DNA from: Solirubrobacteraceae bacterium
Lineage (GTDB): Bacteria > Actinomycetota > Thermoleophilia > Solirubrobacterales > Solirubrobacteraceae
Assembly (NCBI GenBank): GCA_025935735.1
Contig: JAICUS010000271.1
Span: 1-7,850 of the forward strand
Length of the DNA: 7,850 bases
Reading direction: 5' to 3'
A program made the translations under genes and the position numbers. The notes under the pieces were generated by a model. The model saw only the letters and a list, made by a program, of their open reading frames with translations, was not told the DNA's origin and did no database searches. This document shows positions 1 through 7,295 of this stretch, in pieces. Position 1 is the stretch's first letter, and every line of letters begins with the position of its first letter.

Positions 1-1
1 G

Positions 2-778
2 GGCGAGGGCGGCGGCACCGGCACGGGCGCGGCGCCCATCGTCGCCCGCATCGCCAAGGAGATCGGCGCGCTGGCCGTGGGCATCGTGACCAAGCCGTTC
101 GGCTTCGAGGGCTCGCGCCGGCTGCAGGCGGCCGAGCAGGGCATCGAGGCGCTGGCGGAGGAGGTCGACACCCTCATCGTCGTGCCCAACAACCGGCTGC
201 TGTCGGTGCTGGACAAGCAGACGTCGATGATGGAGGCCTTCCGCGTGGCCGACGACGTGCTCCGCCAGGGCGTCCAGGGCATCAGCGACCTGATCACGCT
301 GCCGGGGCTGATCAACCTCGACTTCGCCGACGTGCGCACGATCATGGCGGACGCCGGCAGCGCGCTGCTGGGCATCGGCATGGGCTCCGGCGAGAAGCGC
401 GCGCTGGAGGCGGCCGCCCAGGCGACCTCCTCGCCGCTGCTGGAGACGACGCTGGACGGCGCGCGGTCGATCCTGCTGTCGATCACCGGCGGGCGCGACC
501 TGTCGCTGTGGGAGGTCAACGAGGCCGCCCGGCAGGTCCAGGAGGCCGCGCACCCCGAGGCCAACATCATCTTCGGCGCGATGGTCGACGAGAGCCTGGA
601 GGACGAGGTCTGGGTGACCGTCGTGGCCACGGGCTACGAGGCGGCGCGCGCGTCGCGACCGACGCTGCGCGAGCCGGCGGGCGAGCCGCGTGTCACCCGG
701 AACGCGCGCGAGCGCGAGCCGGTGCGGGCGTCGCGGGGCGTCGACGTCGACGTGCCCGAGTTCATCCCCAAGTTCTGA
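2..778 (+). CDS. ftsZ: Cell division protein FtsZ (5' end outside the window)
   Basis: Tubulin-like GTPase that polymerises into the cytoplasmic Z ring at the division site and recruits the divisome. The reading frame is open from base 2, so the N-terminal part (roughly 100 residues, judged from family length) lies upstream; an internal GTG at 77 is not the true start. The visible 258 residues begin with the tubulin signature GGGTGTG (bases 8-28), the GTP phosphate-binding loop, preceded by Gly-Glu as in mycobacterial FtsZ. The T7 synergy loop NLDFAD (314-331) carries the two aspartates that complete GTP hydrolysis in the next subunit. [15 protein letters not shown] and [10 protein letters not shown] follow in family order. 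After the globular domain comes a short Arg/Glu-rich linker of about 35 residues (roughly 640-745), then the conserved C-terminal peptide DVPEFIPKF (749-775), which in other bacteria docks FtsA, SepF or ZipA-type partners. It ends in Lys-Phe rather than the commoner Arg-rich tail. Identification is secure. Confidence 0.98.
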   Translation, partial: GEGGGTGTGAAPIVARIAKEIGALAVGIVTKPFGFEGSRRLQAAEQGIEALAEEVDTLIVVPNNRLLSVLDKQTSMMEAFRVADDVLRQGVQGISDLITLPGLINLDFADVRTIMADAGSALLGIGMGSGEKRALEAAAQATSSPLLETTLDGARSILLSITGGRDLSLWEVNEAARQVQEAAHPEANIIFGAMVDESLEDEVWVTVVATGYEAARASRPTLREPAGEPRVTRNAREREPVRASRGVDVDVPEFIPKF

Positions 779-801
779 CGGGCGGCTCCGCTCGCCGCCC
801 G
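779..801 (+). terminator. GC-rich hairpin after ftsZ, possible intrinsic terminator
   Basis: An 8-bp perfect stem (CGGGCGGC pairing with GCCGCCCG) encloses a 7-base loop and starts directly after the ftsZ stop codon. It is followed by GGGCGTTTGAC, which holds only three consecutive T, so the U-tract is weak. It could end or attenuate ftsZ transcription, or act as a 3' stabilising stem between ftsZ and the gene 30 bases on. The stem is seen directly; the terminator role is inference. Confidence 0.42.
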
Positions 802-818
802 GGGCGTTTGACGAGGTG

Positions 819-823
819 GGAGG
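819..823 (+). promoter_or_regulatory. Shine-Dalgarno GGAGG that sets the start of the GGT-family gene
   Basis: GGAGG lies 7 bases before the GTG at 831. A second in-frame GTG at 816 has no comparable purine run at a proper distance, and starts further upstream would lie inside ftsZ. This favours 831 as the start. Confidence 0.7.
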
Positions 824-830
824 GCGGGGG

Positions 831-2309
831 GTGGCCGAGCGCGGCGTCGTCGCGGCCGGCCACCCTCTGACCGCCGCCGCGGGCGCGGACGCGCTGCGGG
901 CCGGCGGCAACGCGGTGGACGCGGCGCTGGCCGCGCTGCTGACCTCGTTCATGACCGAGCCGCTGCTCACGGGGCTGGGCGCGGGCGGCTACATGCTGGT
1001 CGCGCCGGCGGGCGCGCCGCCGGTGCTGCTCGACTTCATGGTCGCCGCCCCCGGGCGCGGGGCCGACCCGGCGCAGCGGGCGCCGCTGGACGCGATCGTC
1101 GTCGACTTCGGCGACGCGGTCCAGGTGTTCCACATGGGCGCGTCCGCCTGCGGCGTCTACGGGGTGCCGGCGGGGGTGGCCACGGCGTCGGAGCGCTACG
1201 GCGTCCTGGCGCTGGAGCAGCTGGCCGCGCCGGCGGCCGCGCTGGCCCGGGAGGGCGTGGCGGTCAACCGCACGCAGGCCTACCTGTGGGAGCTGCTCGA
1301 GCCGATCGTCGCCTCCACGCCGGAGGCGCGGGCGCGCTACTTCGTCGGCGACCGGGTGCCGCGCGAGGGCGACGTGGTGCGCGACCCGGAGCTGGCCGAC
1401 GCGGTCGAGCGCCTGGCCGCCGACGGGGCCGCGCCGTTCTACTCCGGCGACGTCGGCGCGGCCGTGTCCGACTGGGTGACGCGGCGCGGCGGCACCCTCA
1501 CCCTTGCCGACCTGGCCGACTACGAGACGATCCCGCGCGAGCCGGTGCACGTCCGCTACCACGGCCGCGAGGTGGTGACCAACCCGCCGCCGAGCGCCGG
1601 CGGCATCCTCATCGCCTACGCGCTCGCGCTGCTGCAGCGCGGCCCGGCGCCGCCCGGGCCGGCGGAGCTGGTGGCGGCGATGGAGGCGGCCCAGGCGGAG
1701 CGCACGCCGGAGTTCCTCGAGGGGCTGGCGGCGCCGGGCTTCCTCGACAGGTTCATCGCCTCGCGGCTGGGCGCGACCACGCACGTCTCCGTGCTCGACG
1801 CGGACGGCGGCGCCTGCTCGGTGACGACGACCAACGGCGAGGGCTCGGGGATCGTCGTCCCCGGGACCGGCGTGCACGTCAACAACATGATGGGCGAGGA
1901 GGACCTCTCGCCGGCCGGCTGGTTCACCCACGCGCCCGGCCGCCGGCTGCCGTCGATGATGGCCCCGACCGTCGTGCTGGCCGATGGTGCGCCGGAGCTC
2001 GTGCTGGGCTCGGCCGGCTCGAACCGGATCCGCAGCGCGATCCTGCAGGTGATCGTCAACGCCGTCGACCGCGGGCTGGATGCCCAGGCGGCGGTGGAGG
2101 CGCCGCGGCTGCACTTCGAGGACGGCCTCGTGTACGCCGAGCCGGGGATCGACGGCGCCGCGCTGGAGGCGGCCGGCCGCACGCTCGCCTGGTTTCGCGA
2201 GCCGAACCTGTTCTTCGGCGGCTGCCAGGCGGTCCAGCTCTCCGGCGGCGCGCTGTCCGGCGGCGGCGACCCCCGCCGCGGCGGTGCGGTCGTGCGCGCC
2301 CAGCGGTAG
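831..2309 (+). CDS. ggt: Gamma-glutamyltransferase-family protein (self-processing Ntn hydrolase)
   Basis: The family cuts itself before a threonine that then acts as the N-terminal nucleophile, hydrolysing or transferring gamma-glutamyl or related amide groups. With the GTG start at 831 the protein is 492 residues, shorter than the roughly 580 of E. coli GGT. The large-subunit region has AGGNAVDAA, GLGAGGYML and NPPPSAGG (251-258). Thr316 in ATTHVSVLD is the predicted cleavage point and nucleophile, giving a small subunit of about 177 residues. The small subunit has Asn335 (TNGEG), NNMMGEED (351-358), PSMMAP (Ser375) and GSAGSNRI. Differences from E. coli GGT: DFREMAP, whose Arg114 binds the substrate carboxylate, is DFMVAAP here with Met70 at the Arg place; the Ser-Ser pair is Pro-Ser; the oxyanion Gly-Gly appears as Gly-Ser; and the stretch spanning the lid loop is about 13 residues shorter. 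There is no signal peptide, unlike periplasmic GGT, so it is probably cytosolic. Family assignment is firm; use of glutathione is not shown, and another amide substrate is possible. Confidence 0.9.
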   Translation: MAERGVVAAGHPLTAAAGADALRAGGNAVDAALAALLTSFMTEPLLTGLGAGGYMLVAPAGAPPVLLDFMVAAPGRGADPAQRAPLDAIVVDFGDAVQVFHMGASACGVYGVPAGVATASERYGVLALEQLAAPAAALAREGVAVNRTQAYLWELLEPIVASTPEARARYFVGDRVPREGDVVRDPELADAVERLAADGAAPFYSGDVGAAVSDWVTRRGGTLTLADLADYETIPREPVHVRYHGREVVTNPPPSAGGILIAYALALLQRGPAPPGPAELVAAMEAAQAERTPEFLEGLAAPGFLDRFIASRLGATTHVSVLDADGGACSVTTTNGEGSGIVVPGTGVHVNNMMGEEDLSPAGWFTHAPGRRLPSMMAPTVVLADGAPELVLGSAGSNRIRSAILQVIVNAVDRGLDAQAAVEAPRLHFEDGLVYAEPGIDGAALEAAGRTLAWFREPNLFFGGCQAVQLSGGALSGGGDPRRGGAVVRAQR

Positions 2310-2333
2310 GCTCGCGCCCGGGTCCAGACATCC

Positions 2334-2338
2334 GGAGG
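2334..2338 (+). promoter_or_regulatory. Shine-Dalgarno GGAGG of the carboxypeptidase gene
   Basis: GGAGG, followed by more G, lies 10 bases before the ATG at 2349, within the 39-base gap after the GGT-family gene. It supports the ATG whose product starts with an export signal. No convincing -10/-35 pair is visible in this short gap, so the gene may be read through from upstream. Confidence 0.6.
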
Positions 2339-2348
2339 GGGATCGTTC

Positions 2349-4190
2349 ATGTGGTGCTCGAAGCAGGTGCCGGCGCTTGCGGCTGTCGTCGTCGCGGCGT
2401 GTGCGCTGCCGGCGGCGGCGTCGGCGGATGCCACGGCCGACCAGGCGACCGCGATACGCCAATCGCTGAACCTCGGCACGCTCAGCGGCATGCCGAGCGG
2501 GCGGACGGCGTACCGCGCCGTCGAGGACTTCGGCAGCGAGATGGACGCGCTGGCCGCGGCCAACCCGGGGTTCGTGGCCGTGCGGACCGCGCCGTACCTC
2601 AGCACCGAGGGCCGGACGGTCAAGTACCTCGAGATTGCGAACAATGTTGAGAACGAGAACGACGGCAAGCCGGTGTTCTTCCTGATGGGCGCGATCCACG
2701 GCAACGAGAGCGCGGGCGGCGAGGACGACCTGGAGTTCGCCTATGACGTCGTCCACGAGGCGGCGACGAACCCGGCGGTGAAGGCCCTGCTCGACCACGT
2801 GCGGCTGATCGACATGCCCGTGGTCAACCCGGACGGCTGGGCGCACAACCGCCGCGCGAGCGCGACGAACACCGACCTCAACCGCAACTATCCGTTCGGC
2901 TGGGGCTCGCACTGGGGCGTCAGCGTCGCCCAGCGGGGGTCCGGGCCGGGCTCGGAGCCCGAGGTCCGCAACACGATGGCGATCGTCCAGTCGCACCAGG
3001 TCGTCGACCTCGTGACCACGCACACCAACGAGCGGGCGATCTTCTACCCGGAGCTCGACGTCCTCGCCGGCGACACGCCCGAGCTGAACACGGGCTACCG
3101 CGCGCTGGCGCTGTCGCTCGGCGACGCGACCAACGACGGCTACACGAACATCCGCGACTCGGCGCACGACTACCCGACCAGCGGCGAGACGATCGACTGG
3201 GCCTACTACGCCGCGCGCACGTTCGCGCTGACCATGGAGCTCGTCGGGCCGGTGCGCGGGTGCCCGCAGTCGCATCCCGACTACCTCAACTGCACGACCG
3301 CCGACTTCACCGGCACCCCGGGTCCCACGTCGACCGCCGCCCAGACGAGCACCTTCCAGGGGCACGCGGTGCGCGACGCGTTCTGGCAGGCGCTCGTGTG
3401 GGCCACGCTGCGGCCCGGCCACGCGGTGATGACGGGCACGGCGCCGCCCGGCGCGACGCTGAAGATCGCCAAGGACTTCGACCTCTACACGGCGCCGATC
3501 GAGGACGGCACGCCGACGGTCGTCGCGCCGCCGCAGGCGATCCCCACGCACCTGGAGTCCTCGCTCACCGTGCCGGCGAGCGGCCGCTTCACCTGGGACG
3601 TCAACCCGTCGGTGCGGGCGGTGCCGGCGTTCCGGGCCGACGGGGAGGTCCCGGGGCCCAACGGCTTCTACGCCGAGAGCTGGACGGTCACCTGCACGGC
3701 GCCCGGCGGCACGGTGCTGGAGACCAACCACGTCACGCTGGACCGCGGGCAGACCGACGACGTATCGCTGTGCACGCAGGGCACGGTGGGCGGCACGGTG
3801 CCGGCGACGCTGTCGCTCTCGCTCGGCGCGCCCGCCTCGTTCGGGGCGTTCACGCCGGGCCTGGCGCACGAGTACACGGCCTCGACCCAGGCGACCGTGA
3901 CCTCCACGGCGGGGGACGCGGCCCTGAGCGTCTCTGACCCGGACACGGCGCACCCGGGCCACCTCGTCAACGGCGCGTTCGCGCTGGCGCAGCCGGTGCA
4001 GGCGGCGGCGAACAGCGGCGCGCCCGCGACCGTGAGCGGCACGCCGGCGACGCTGCTGACCTACGCCGGGCCGGTGTCCAACGACCAGCCGACGATCAAC
4101 TTCCGGCAGCCGGTCGGGTCGACCGACGCATTGCGAACAGGAACGTACACAAAGACGTTCACGTTCACGATCTCGACCACAAACCCGTAG
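2349..4190 (+). CDS. Exported M14-family zinc carboxypeptidase with C-terminal beta-rich regions
   Basis: Predicted secreted or surface metallopeptidase that removes C-terminal residues from peptides; 613 residues. The N-terminus is an export signal: Lys5, a hydrophobic stretch 7-24, then ASA with likely signal peptidase I cleavage after Ala26. VAAC at 15-18 also fits a lipobox, so lipoprotein processing at Cys18 is possible. The catalytic domain covers about 45-305. Zinc ligands are His117 and Glu120 (HGNE) and His225 (TTHTNE). Asn178-Arg179 in TDLNRNYP match the substrate-carboxylate binders Asn144/Arg145 of carboxypeptidase A. Glu297 (TMELVG) is the general base, 72 residues after the third ligand as expected. 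Residues about 345-485 look like a beta-sandwich (TGTAPPGATL, Cys-containing). Residues 486-613 form another beta-rich domain ending in GPVSNDQPTINF and RTGTYTKTFTFT. It resembles domains I recall in Thermoleophilia surface proteins and may serve wall or substrate binding (inference). The zinc site is intact, so activity is likely; side-chain preference cannot be read. It lies 19 bases before hutH. Confidence 0.92.
   Translation: MWCSKQVPALAAVVVAACALPAAASADATADQATAIRQSLNLGTLSGMPSGRTAYRAVEDFGSEMDALAAANPGFVAVRTAPYLSTEGRTVKYLEIANNVENENDGKPVFFLMGAIHGNESAGGEDDLEFAYDVVHEAATNPAVKALLDHVRLIDMPVVNPDGWAHNRRASATNTDLNRNYPFGWGSHWGVSVAQRGSGPGSEPEVRNTMAIVQSHQVVDLVTTHTNERAIFYPELDVLAGDTPELNTGYRALALSLGDATNDGYTNIRDSAHDYPTSGETIDWAYYAARTFALTMELVGPVRGCPQSHPDYLNCTTADFTGTPGPTSTAAQTSTFQGHAVRDAFWQALVWATLRPGHAVMTGTAPPGATLKIAKDFDLYTAPIEDGTPTVVAPPQAIPTHLESSLTVPASGRFTWDVNPSVRAVPAFRADGEVPGPNGFYAESWTVTCTAPGGTVLETNHVTLDRGQTDDVSLCTQGTVGGTVPATLSLSLGAPASFGAFTPGLAHEYTASTQATVTSTAGDAALSVSDPDTAHPGHLVNGAFALAQPVQAAANSGAPATVSGTPATLLTYAGPVSNDQPTINFRQPVGSTDALRTGTYTKTFTFTISTTNP
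4141..4160. promoter_or_regulatory. Inverted repeat GAACGT-N8-ACGTTC upstream of hutH, candidate operator
   Basis: A perfect 6-bp inverted repeat with an 8-base spacer lies inside the last codons of the carboxypeptidase gene, 50 bases before the hutH ATG. ACGTTC is repeated immediately (4161-4166). The local codons are unusually A-ending, which suggests constraint on the DNA. The same bases also encode a Thr/Phe-rich beta strand (TFTFT), so the repeat may be partly a coding by-product. Binding by a hut regulator is speculation. Confidence 0.22.
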
Positions 4191-4200
4191 TCGATAGCGT
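4173..4200 (+). promoter_or_regulatory. Candidate promoter for a leaderless hut transcript
   Basis: TAGCGT (4195-4200) fits the actinobacterial -10 pattern TANNNT. TCGACC (4173-4178) matches four of six -35 positions with a 16-base spacer. The predicted transcription start falls at about 4207-4210, on or beside the hutH ATG at 4210. hutH has no Shine-Dalgarno sequence before that ATG, which fits leaderless translation, common in actinobacteria. The -35 is poor and such short motifs occur by chance, so confidence is low. Confidence 0.3.
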
Positions 4201-4209
4201 GCGGCCGCG

Positions 4210-5685
4210 ATGACTTCGCTGGCCGACCTGGAGGCGGTGGCGCGCGGGGGCGCGCCGCCGCCGCTCGACGACGCCGACCGCGCGCGGATCGCCGCCGCCC
4301 GCCAGGTGGTCGAGGACGCGCTGGCCTCCGGGCGCACGGTCTACGGCGTCAACACGGGCTTCGGCGATCTCGTCACCGTGTCGATTCCCGCCGAGGACGC
4401 CGCGCAGCTGCAGGTCAACCTGCTGCGCTCGCACGCGGTCGGCGCGGGCGCGCCGCTGAGCGACGAGGTCGTGCGCGGGATGATGTTCCTGCTCTCCAAC
4501 TCGCTGCGCCGCGGGCGCTCCGGGGTGCGCGAGACGGTGGTCGAGCAGCTGCTGGAGATGCTCACCCACCGGGTGACGCCGGTGGTGCCGAGCCGGGGCT
4601 CGGTCGGCTCCTCCGGCGACCTCGCGCCGCTCGCCCACCTCTCGCTCGTGCTGATCGGCGAGGGCAAGGCCAACTACCGGGGCGACTGCCTGCAGGGCGC
4701 CGAGGCGCTGCGCCGGGCGGACCTCGAGCCGATCGCGCTCGCGGCCAAGGAGGGGCTGGCGCTCATCAACGGCACGCACCTGATGGCCGCGGCCGGCGGG
4801 CTGGCCGTCCGGGCGGCGCGGCGGGTGCTCGACGCCGCCGTCGTCGCGGTCGCGCTGTCGCTGGAGGCGTTCAAGGGCTCGACCGTGCCGTTCGACGAGC
4901 GCCTGCAGGCGGTGCGGCCGCAGCCGGGGCAGTCCCTCGTGGCCGCCCGGTTGCGCGAGCTGCTGGCCGGCTCGCCGGTGGTGAAGTCGCACGAGGACTG
5001 CGGCCGCGTGCAGGACCCGTACACGCTGCGCTGCGCGCCGCAGGTGCTCGGCGCGGTGACGGACGCGCTCGACTACGTGACCGGCGCGCTGGAGCGCGAG
5101 CTCGACGCCGTCACCGACAACCCGCTGATCTTCCCCGACGAGGGCGACGTGCTGCCCGGCGGCAACTTCCACGGCCAGCCGCTCTCGCTGCCGCTCGACC
5201 ACCTGGCGCTCACGCTGTGCGAGCTCGCCTCGTTCTCGGAGCGGCGCACGTTCGCGCTGCTGTCGCCCTCCTACGCCGGGCTGCCGCCGTTCCTCACCCC
5301 GCACCCGGGGCTGTCGAGCGGGCTGATGATCGCCCAGTACGCCGCCGCGGCGCTGGTCAACGAGTGCCAGGTGCTCGCGCATCCGGCCGGGGCGGGGTCG
5401 ATCCCCACGAGCGCCGGCCAGGAGGACTTCAACTCGATGGGCGCGCTCGCCGCGCTGAAGGCCATGACGTGCGTGCAGCACGCGGCGCACGTGGTGGCCA
5501 CGGAGCTCGTGTGCGCCTGCCAGGGGCTCGAGTTCCACCGGCCCCTGCGCTCGACGGACGTGCTGGAGGGCTCGCTCGCACGCGTGCGCGAGTACGTGCC
5601 GCGTTTGGAGGAGGACCGCTCGCTGGGCGAGGAGATCGGCGGGCTGGCTTTGGCGCTGCGAACCGGGGAGCTGGTGCTGGGATGA
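4210..5685 (+). CDS. hutH: Histidine ammonia-lyase (histidase)
   Basis: Cytosolic, normally homotetrameric enzyme that removes ammonia from L-histidine to give trans-urocanate, the first step of histidine catabolism. It uses the self-formed MIO electrophile. The 491 residues span nearly the whole family length (about 510). Motifs in order: Tyr45 in YGVNTGFG; Ser74-His75, the pair typical of histidine rather than phenylalanine or tyrosine lyases; the MIO loop [14 protein letters not shown] with Ser134-Ser135-Gly136; Asn187 in INGTH; Tyr271 and Arg274 in [16 protein letters not shown]; and Glu405 in GQEDFNSMG, where Gln-Glu is the histidase form. Odd points: the triad is Ser-Ser-Gly instead of the usual Ala-Ser-Gly, and QEDF replaces the common QEDH. 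The ATG at 4210 is the only possible start, because TAG at 4195 closes the frame upstream; this leaves an N-terminus slightly shorter than many homologues and no visible Shine-Dalgarno. Its stop overlaps the hutU start. Identification is secure. Confidence 0.97.
   Translation: MTSLADLEAVARGGAPPPLDDADRARIAAARQVVEDALASGRTVYGVNTGFGDLVTVSIPAEDAAQLQVNLLRSHAVGAGAPLSDEVVRGMMFLLSNSLRRGRSGVRETVVEQLLEMLTHRVTPVVPSRGSVGSSGDLAPLAHLSLVLIGEGKANYRGDCLQGAEALRRADLEPIALAAKEGLALINGTHLMAAAGGLAVRAARRVLDAAVVAVALSLEAFKGSTVPFDERLQAVRPQPGQSLVAARLRELLAGSPVVKSHEDCGRVQDPYTLRCAPQVLGAVTDALDYVTGALERELDAVTDNPLIFPDEGDVLPGGNFHGQPLSLPLDHLALTLCELASFSERRTFALLSPSYAGLPPFLTPHPGLSSGLMIAQYAAAALVNECQVLAHPAGAGSIPTSAGQEDFNSMGALAALKAMTCVQHAAHVVATELVCACQGLEFHRPLRSTDVLEGSLARVREYVPRLEEDRSLGEEIGGLALALRTGELVLG
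5682..5685 (+). other. ATGA stop-start overlap between hutH and hutU
   Basis: The hutU ATG (5682-5684) overlaps the hutH TGA (5683-5685). This arrangement usually means one mRNA and translational coupling, giving matched amounts of the first two enzymes. A weak Shine-Dalgarno candidate, GGGGAG (5665-5670), lies 11 bases upstream. Confidence 0.9.
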
Positions 5686-7295
5686 GATGCAAGGGGTGGC
5701 AGCAGGAGGCGGCGCTGCTGATGCTGGAGAACAACCTGCATCCCGACGTGGCCGAGAAGCCGTCCGAGCTCGTCGTCTACGGCGGCATCGGCAAGGCGGC
5801 GCGCTCGCCGGAGGCGCTGGCGGCGATCAAGGCGGAGCTGCAGCGGCTGGAGTCTTACGAGACCCTGCTCGTGCAGTCGGGCAAGCCGGTCGGCGTGTTC
5901 GAGACCCACGAGGCGGCGCCGCGCGTGCTGATCGCCAACAGCAACCTGGTGGGGCGCTGGGCGAACTGGGAGACGTTCCGCAAGCTCGACGCCGCCGGGC
6001 TGATGATGTACGGCCAGATGACCGCGGGGTCCTGGATCTACATCGGGACCCAGGGGATCCTCCAGGGCACCTACGAGACGTTCGCCGCCGTGGCGCGCAA
6101 GCGGTTCGGCGGCTCGCTGCGGGGGCGGCTGGTGGTGACCGCCGGGCTCGGCGGCATGGGCGGCGCGCAGCCGCTGGCGGTGACCATGAACGAGGGCTGC
6201 GCGCTGTGCGTCGAGGTCGACCTGTCCCGGATCGAGCGCCGGATCCGCGAGGGCTACCTGGACGAGCGCGCGGCGTCGCTGGACGACGCGCTGGCGCGGC
6301 TGGACGAGGCCCGGGGTGCCGGCCGCGCCGTCTCGATCGGCCTGCTGGGCAACGCGGCCGAGGTGCTGCCCGAGATCGTCCGTCGGGGCGCGGAGGTCGA
6401 CGTCGTCACCGACCAGACGAGCGCGCACGACCCGCTGAACGGCTACGTGCCCGCGGGGCTGACGGTCGAGCAGGCGGACGCGCTGCGGGCGTCGGACCCC
6501 GACGACTACCTGCGCCGGGTGGGAGAGAGCGTGGTCGCGCACGTGGGCGCGATCCGGGCGCTGCAGTCGGCCGGGTCGGAGGCGTTCGACTACGGCAACG
6601 CGCTGCGCGGCGTGGCCGAGGAGCACGGCGACGCCGACGCGTTCGCGTATCCCGGGTTCGTGCCGGCCTACATCCGGCCGCTGTTCTGCGAGGGCAAGGG
6701 GCCGTTCCGCTGGGTGGCGCTGTCCGGCGACCCGGCCGACATCCACGCCACCGACGCGGCGATCCTCGAGCTGTTCGGCGAGCAGGACCACATCCGCCGC
6801 TGGATCGAGCTGGCGGCCGAGCGGGTGCACTTCCAGGGGCTGCCCGCGCGGATCTGCTGGCTGGGCTACGGCGAGCGCCACCTGGCCGGCGTGCGCTTCA
6901 ACGAGATGGTCGCCTCCGGCGAGCTGCGCGGGCCGATCGTCATCGGCCGCGACCACCTGGACGCCGGCTCTGTCGCCTCCCCGCAGCGCGAGACGGAGTC
7001 GATGCGCGACGGCTCGGACGCCGTGGCCGACTGGCCGGTCCTGAACGCCATGGTCAACGTGGCCACCGGCGCGTCGTGGGTGTCGTTCCACCACGGCGGG
7101 GGCGTCGGCATGGGGCTGTCGCTGCACGCCGGGCAGGTGTGTGTCGCCGACGGCACGGAACTGGCCGGCGAGCGCATCCGCCGCACGCTGCTCGCCGACC
7201 CGGGGATGGGGATCGTCCGCCACGCCGACGCGGGCTACCCGGAGGCCTTGGACGCCGCGGAGCGGCTCGGCGTGCGCATCCCGATGGCGCCATGA
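5682..7295 (+). CDS. hutU: Urocanate hydratase (urocanase)
   Basis: Cytosolic enzyme that adds water to urocanate to form 4-imidazolone-5-propanoate, using tightly bound NAD+ as an electrophile rather than a redox carrier. The protein is 537 residues, close to the roughly 555 of well-studied urocanases, with no gap in the conserved core. It starts with the family hallmark [16 protein letters not shown] and [10 protein letters not shown]. The Gly-rich NAD+ site [12 protein letters not shown] starts at residue 155. Later come [27 protein letters not shown] with Cys392 (corresponding to the active-site Cys410 of the Pseudomonas enzyme), [28 protein letters not shown] and HHGGGVGMG. The ATG at 5682 is chosen because it overlaps the hutH stop and places the conserved N-terminus a few residues in; the frame is open further upstream, but only inside hutH. 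It is one of the most conserved proteins in the window and nothing points to loss of function. Confidence 0.99.
   Translation: MRCKGWQQEAALLMLENNLHPDVAEKPSELVVYGGIGKAARSPEALAAIKAELQRLESYETLLVQSGKPVGVFETHEAAPRVLIANSNLVGRWANWETFRKLDAAGLMMYGQMTAGSWIYIGTQGILQGTYETFAAVARKRFGGSLRGRLVVTAGLGGMGGAQPLAVTMNEGCALCVEVDLSRIERRIREGYLDERAASLDDALARLDEARGAGRAVSIGLLGNAAEVLPEIVRRGAEVDVVTDQTSAHDPLNGYVPAGLTVEQADALRASDPDDYLRRVGESVVAHVGAIRALQSAGSEAFDYGNALRGVAEEHGDADAFAYPGFVPAYIRPLFCEGKGPFRWVALSGDPADIHATDAAILELFGEQDHIRRWIELAAERVHFQGLPARICWLGYGERHLAGVRFNEMVASGELRGPIVIGRDHLDAGSVASPQRETESMRDGSDAVADWPVLNAMVNVATGASWVSFHHGGGVGMGLSLHAGQVCVADGTELAGERIRRTLLADPGMGIVRHADAGYPEALDAAERLGVRIPMAP

Noticed and set aside
77..79. GTG at 77 as the start of the first gene
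   Set aside because: The same frame is open to the window edge and encodes the essential GGGTGTG signature upstream, so the gene is a 5'-cut ftsZ.
690..830. Upstream extension of the GGT-family frame from an ATG-type or GTG start inside ftsZ
   Set aside because: The added residues are Ser/Arg/Pro-rich noise from an alternate frame of ftsZ; GGAGG before the GTG at 831 gives a better start.
1286..2650. Alternate + frame of about 450 codons spanning the GGT-family gene end and carboxypeptidase start
   Set aside because: Arg/Ala/Gly-rich translation with no domains, overlapping two real genes in another frame.
762..4337. Very long open frame (about 1190 codons) on the - strand across the GGT-family and carboxypeptidase genes
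   Set aside because: It is a GC-driven shadow: Arg/His/Gly/Ala-rich low-complexity translation without domains, opposite two clear + strand genes with complete motifs.
5217..5681. Upstream extension of the hutU frame into hutH
   Set aside because: The extension overlaps conserved hutH coding sequence and has no urocanase similarity; the family N-terminus starts right after the ATG at 5682.
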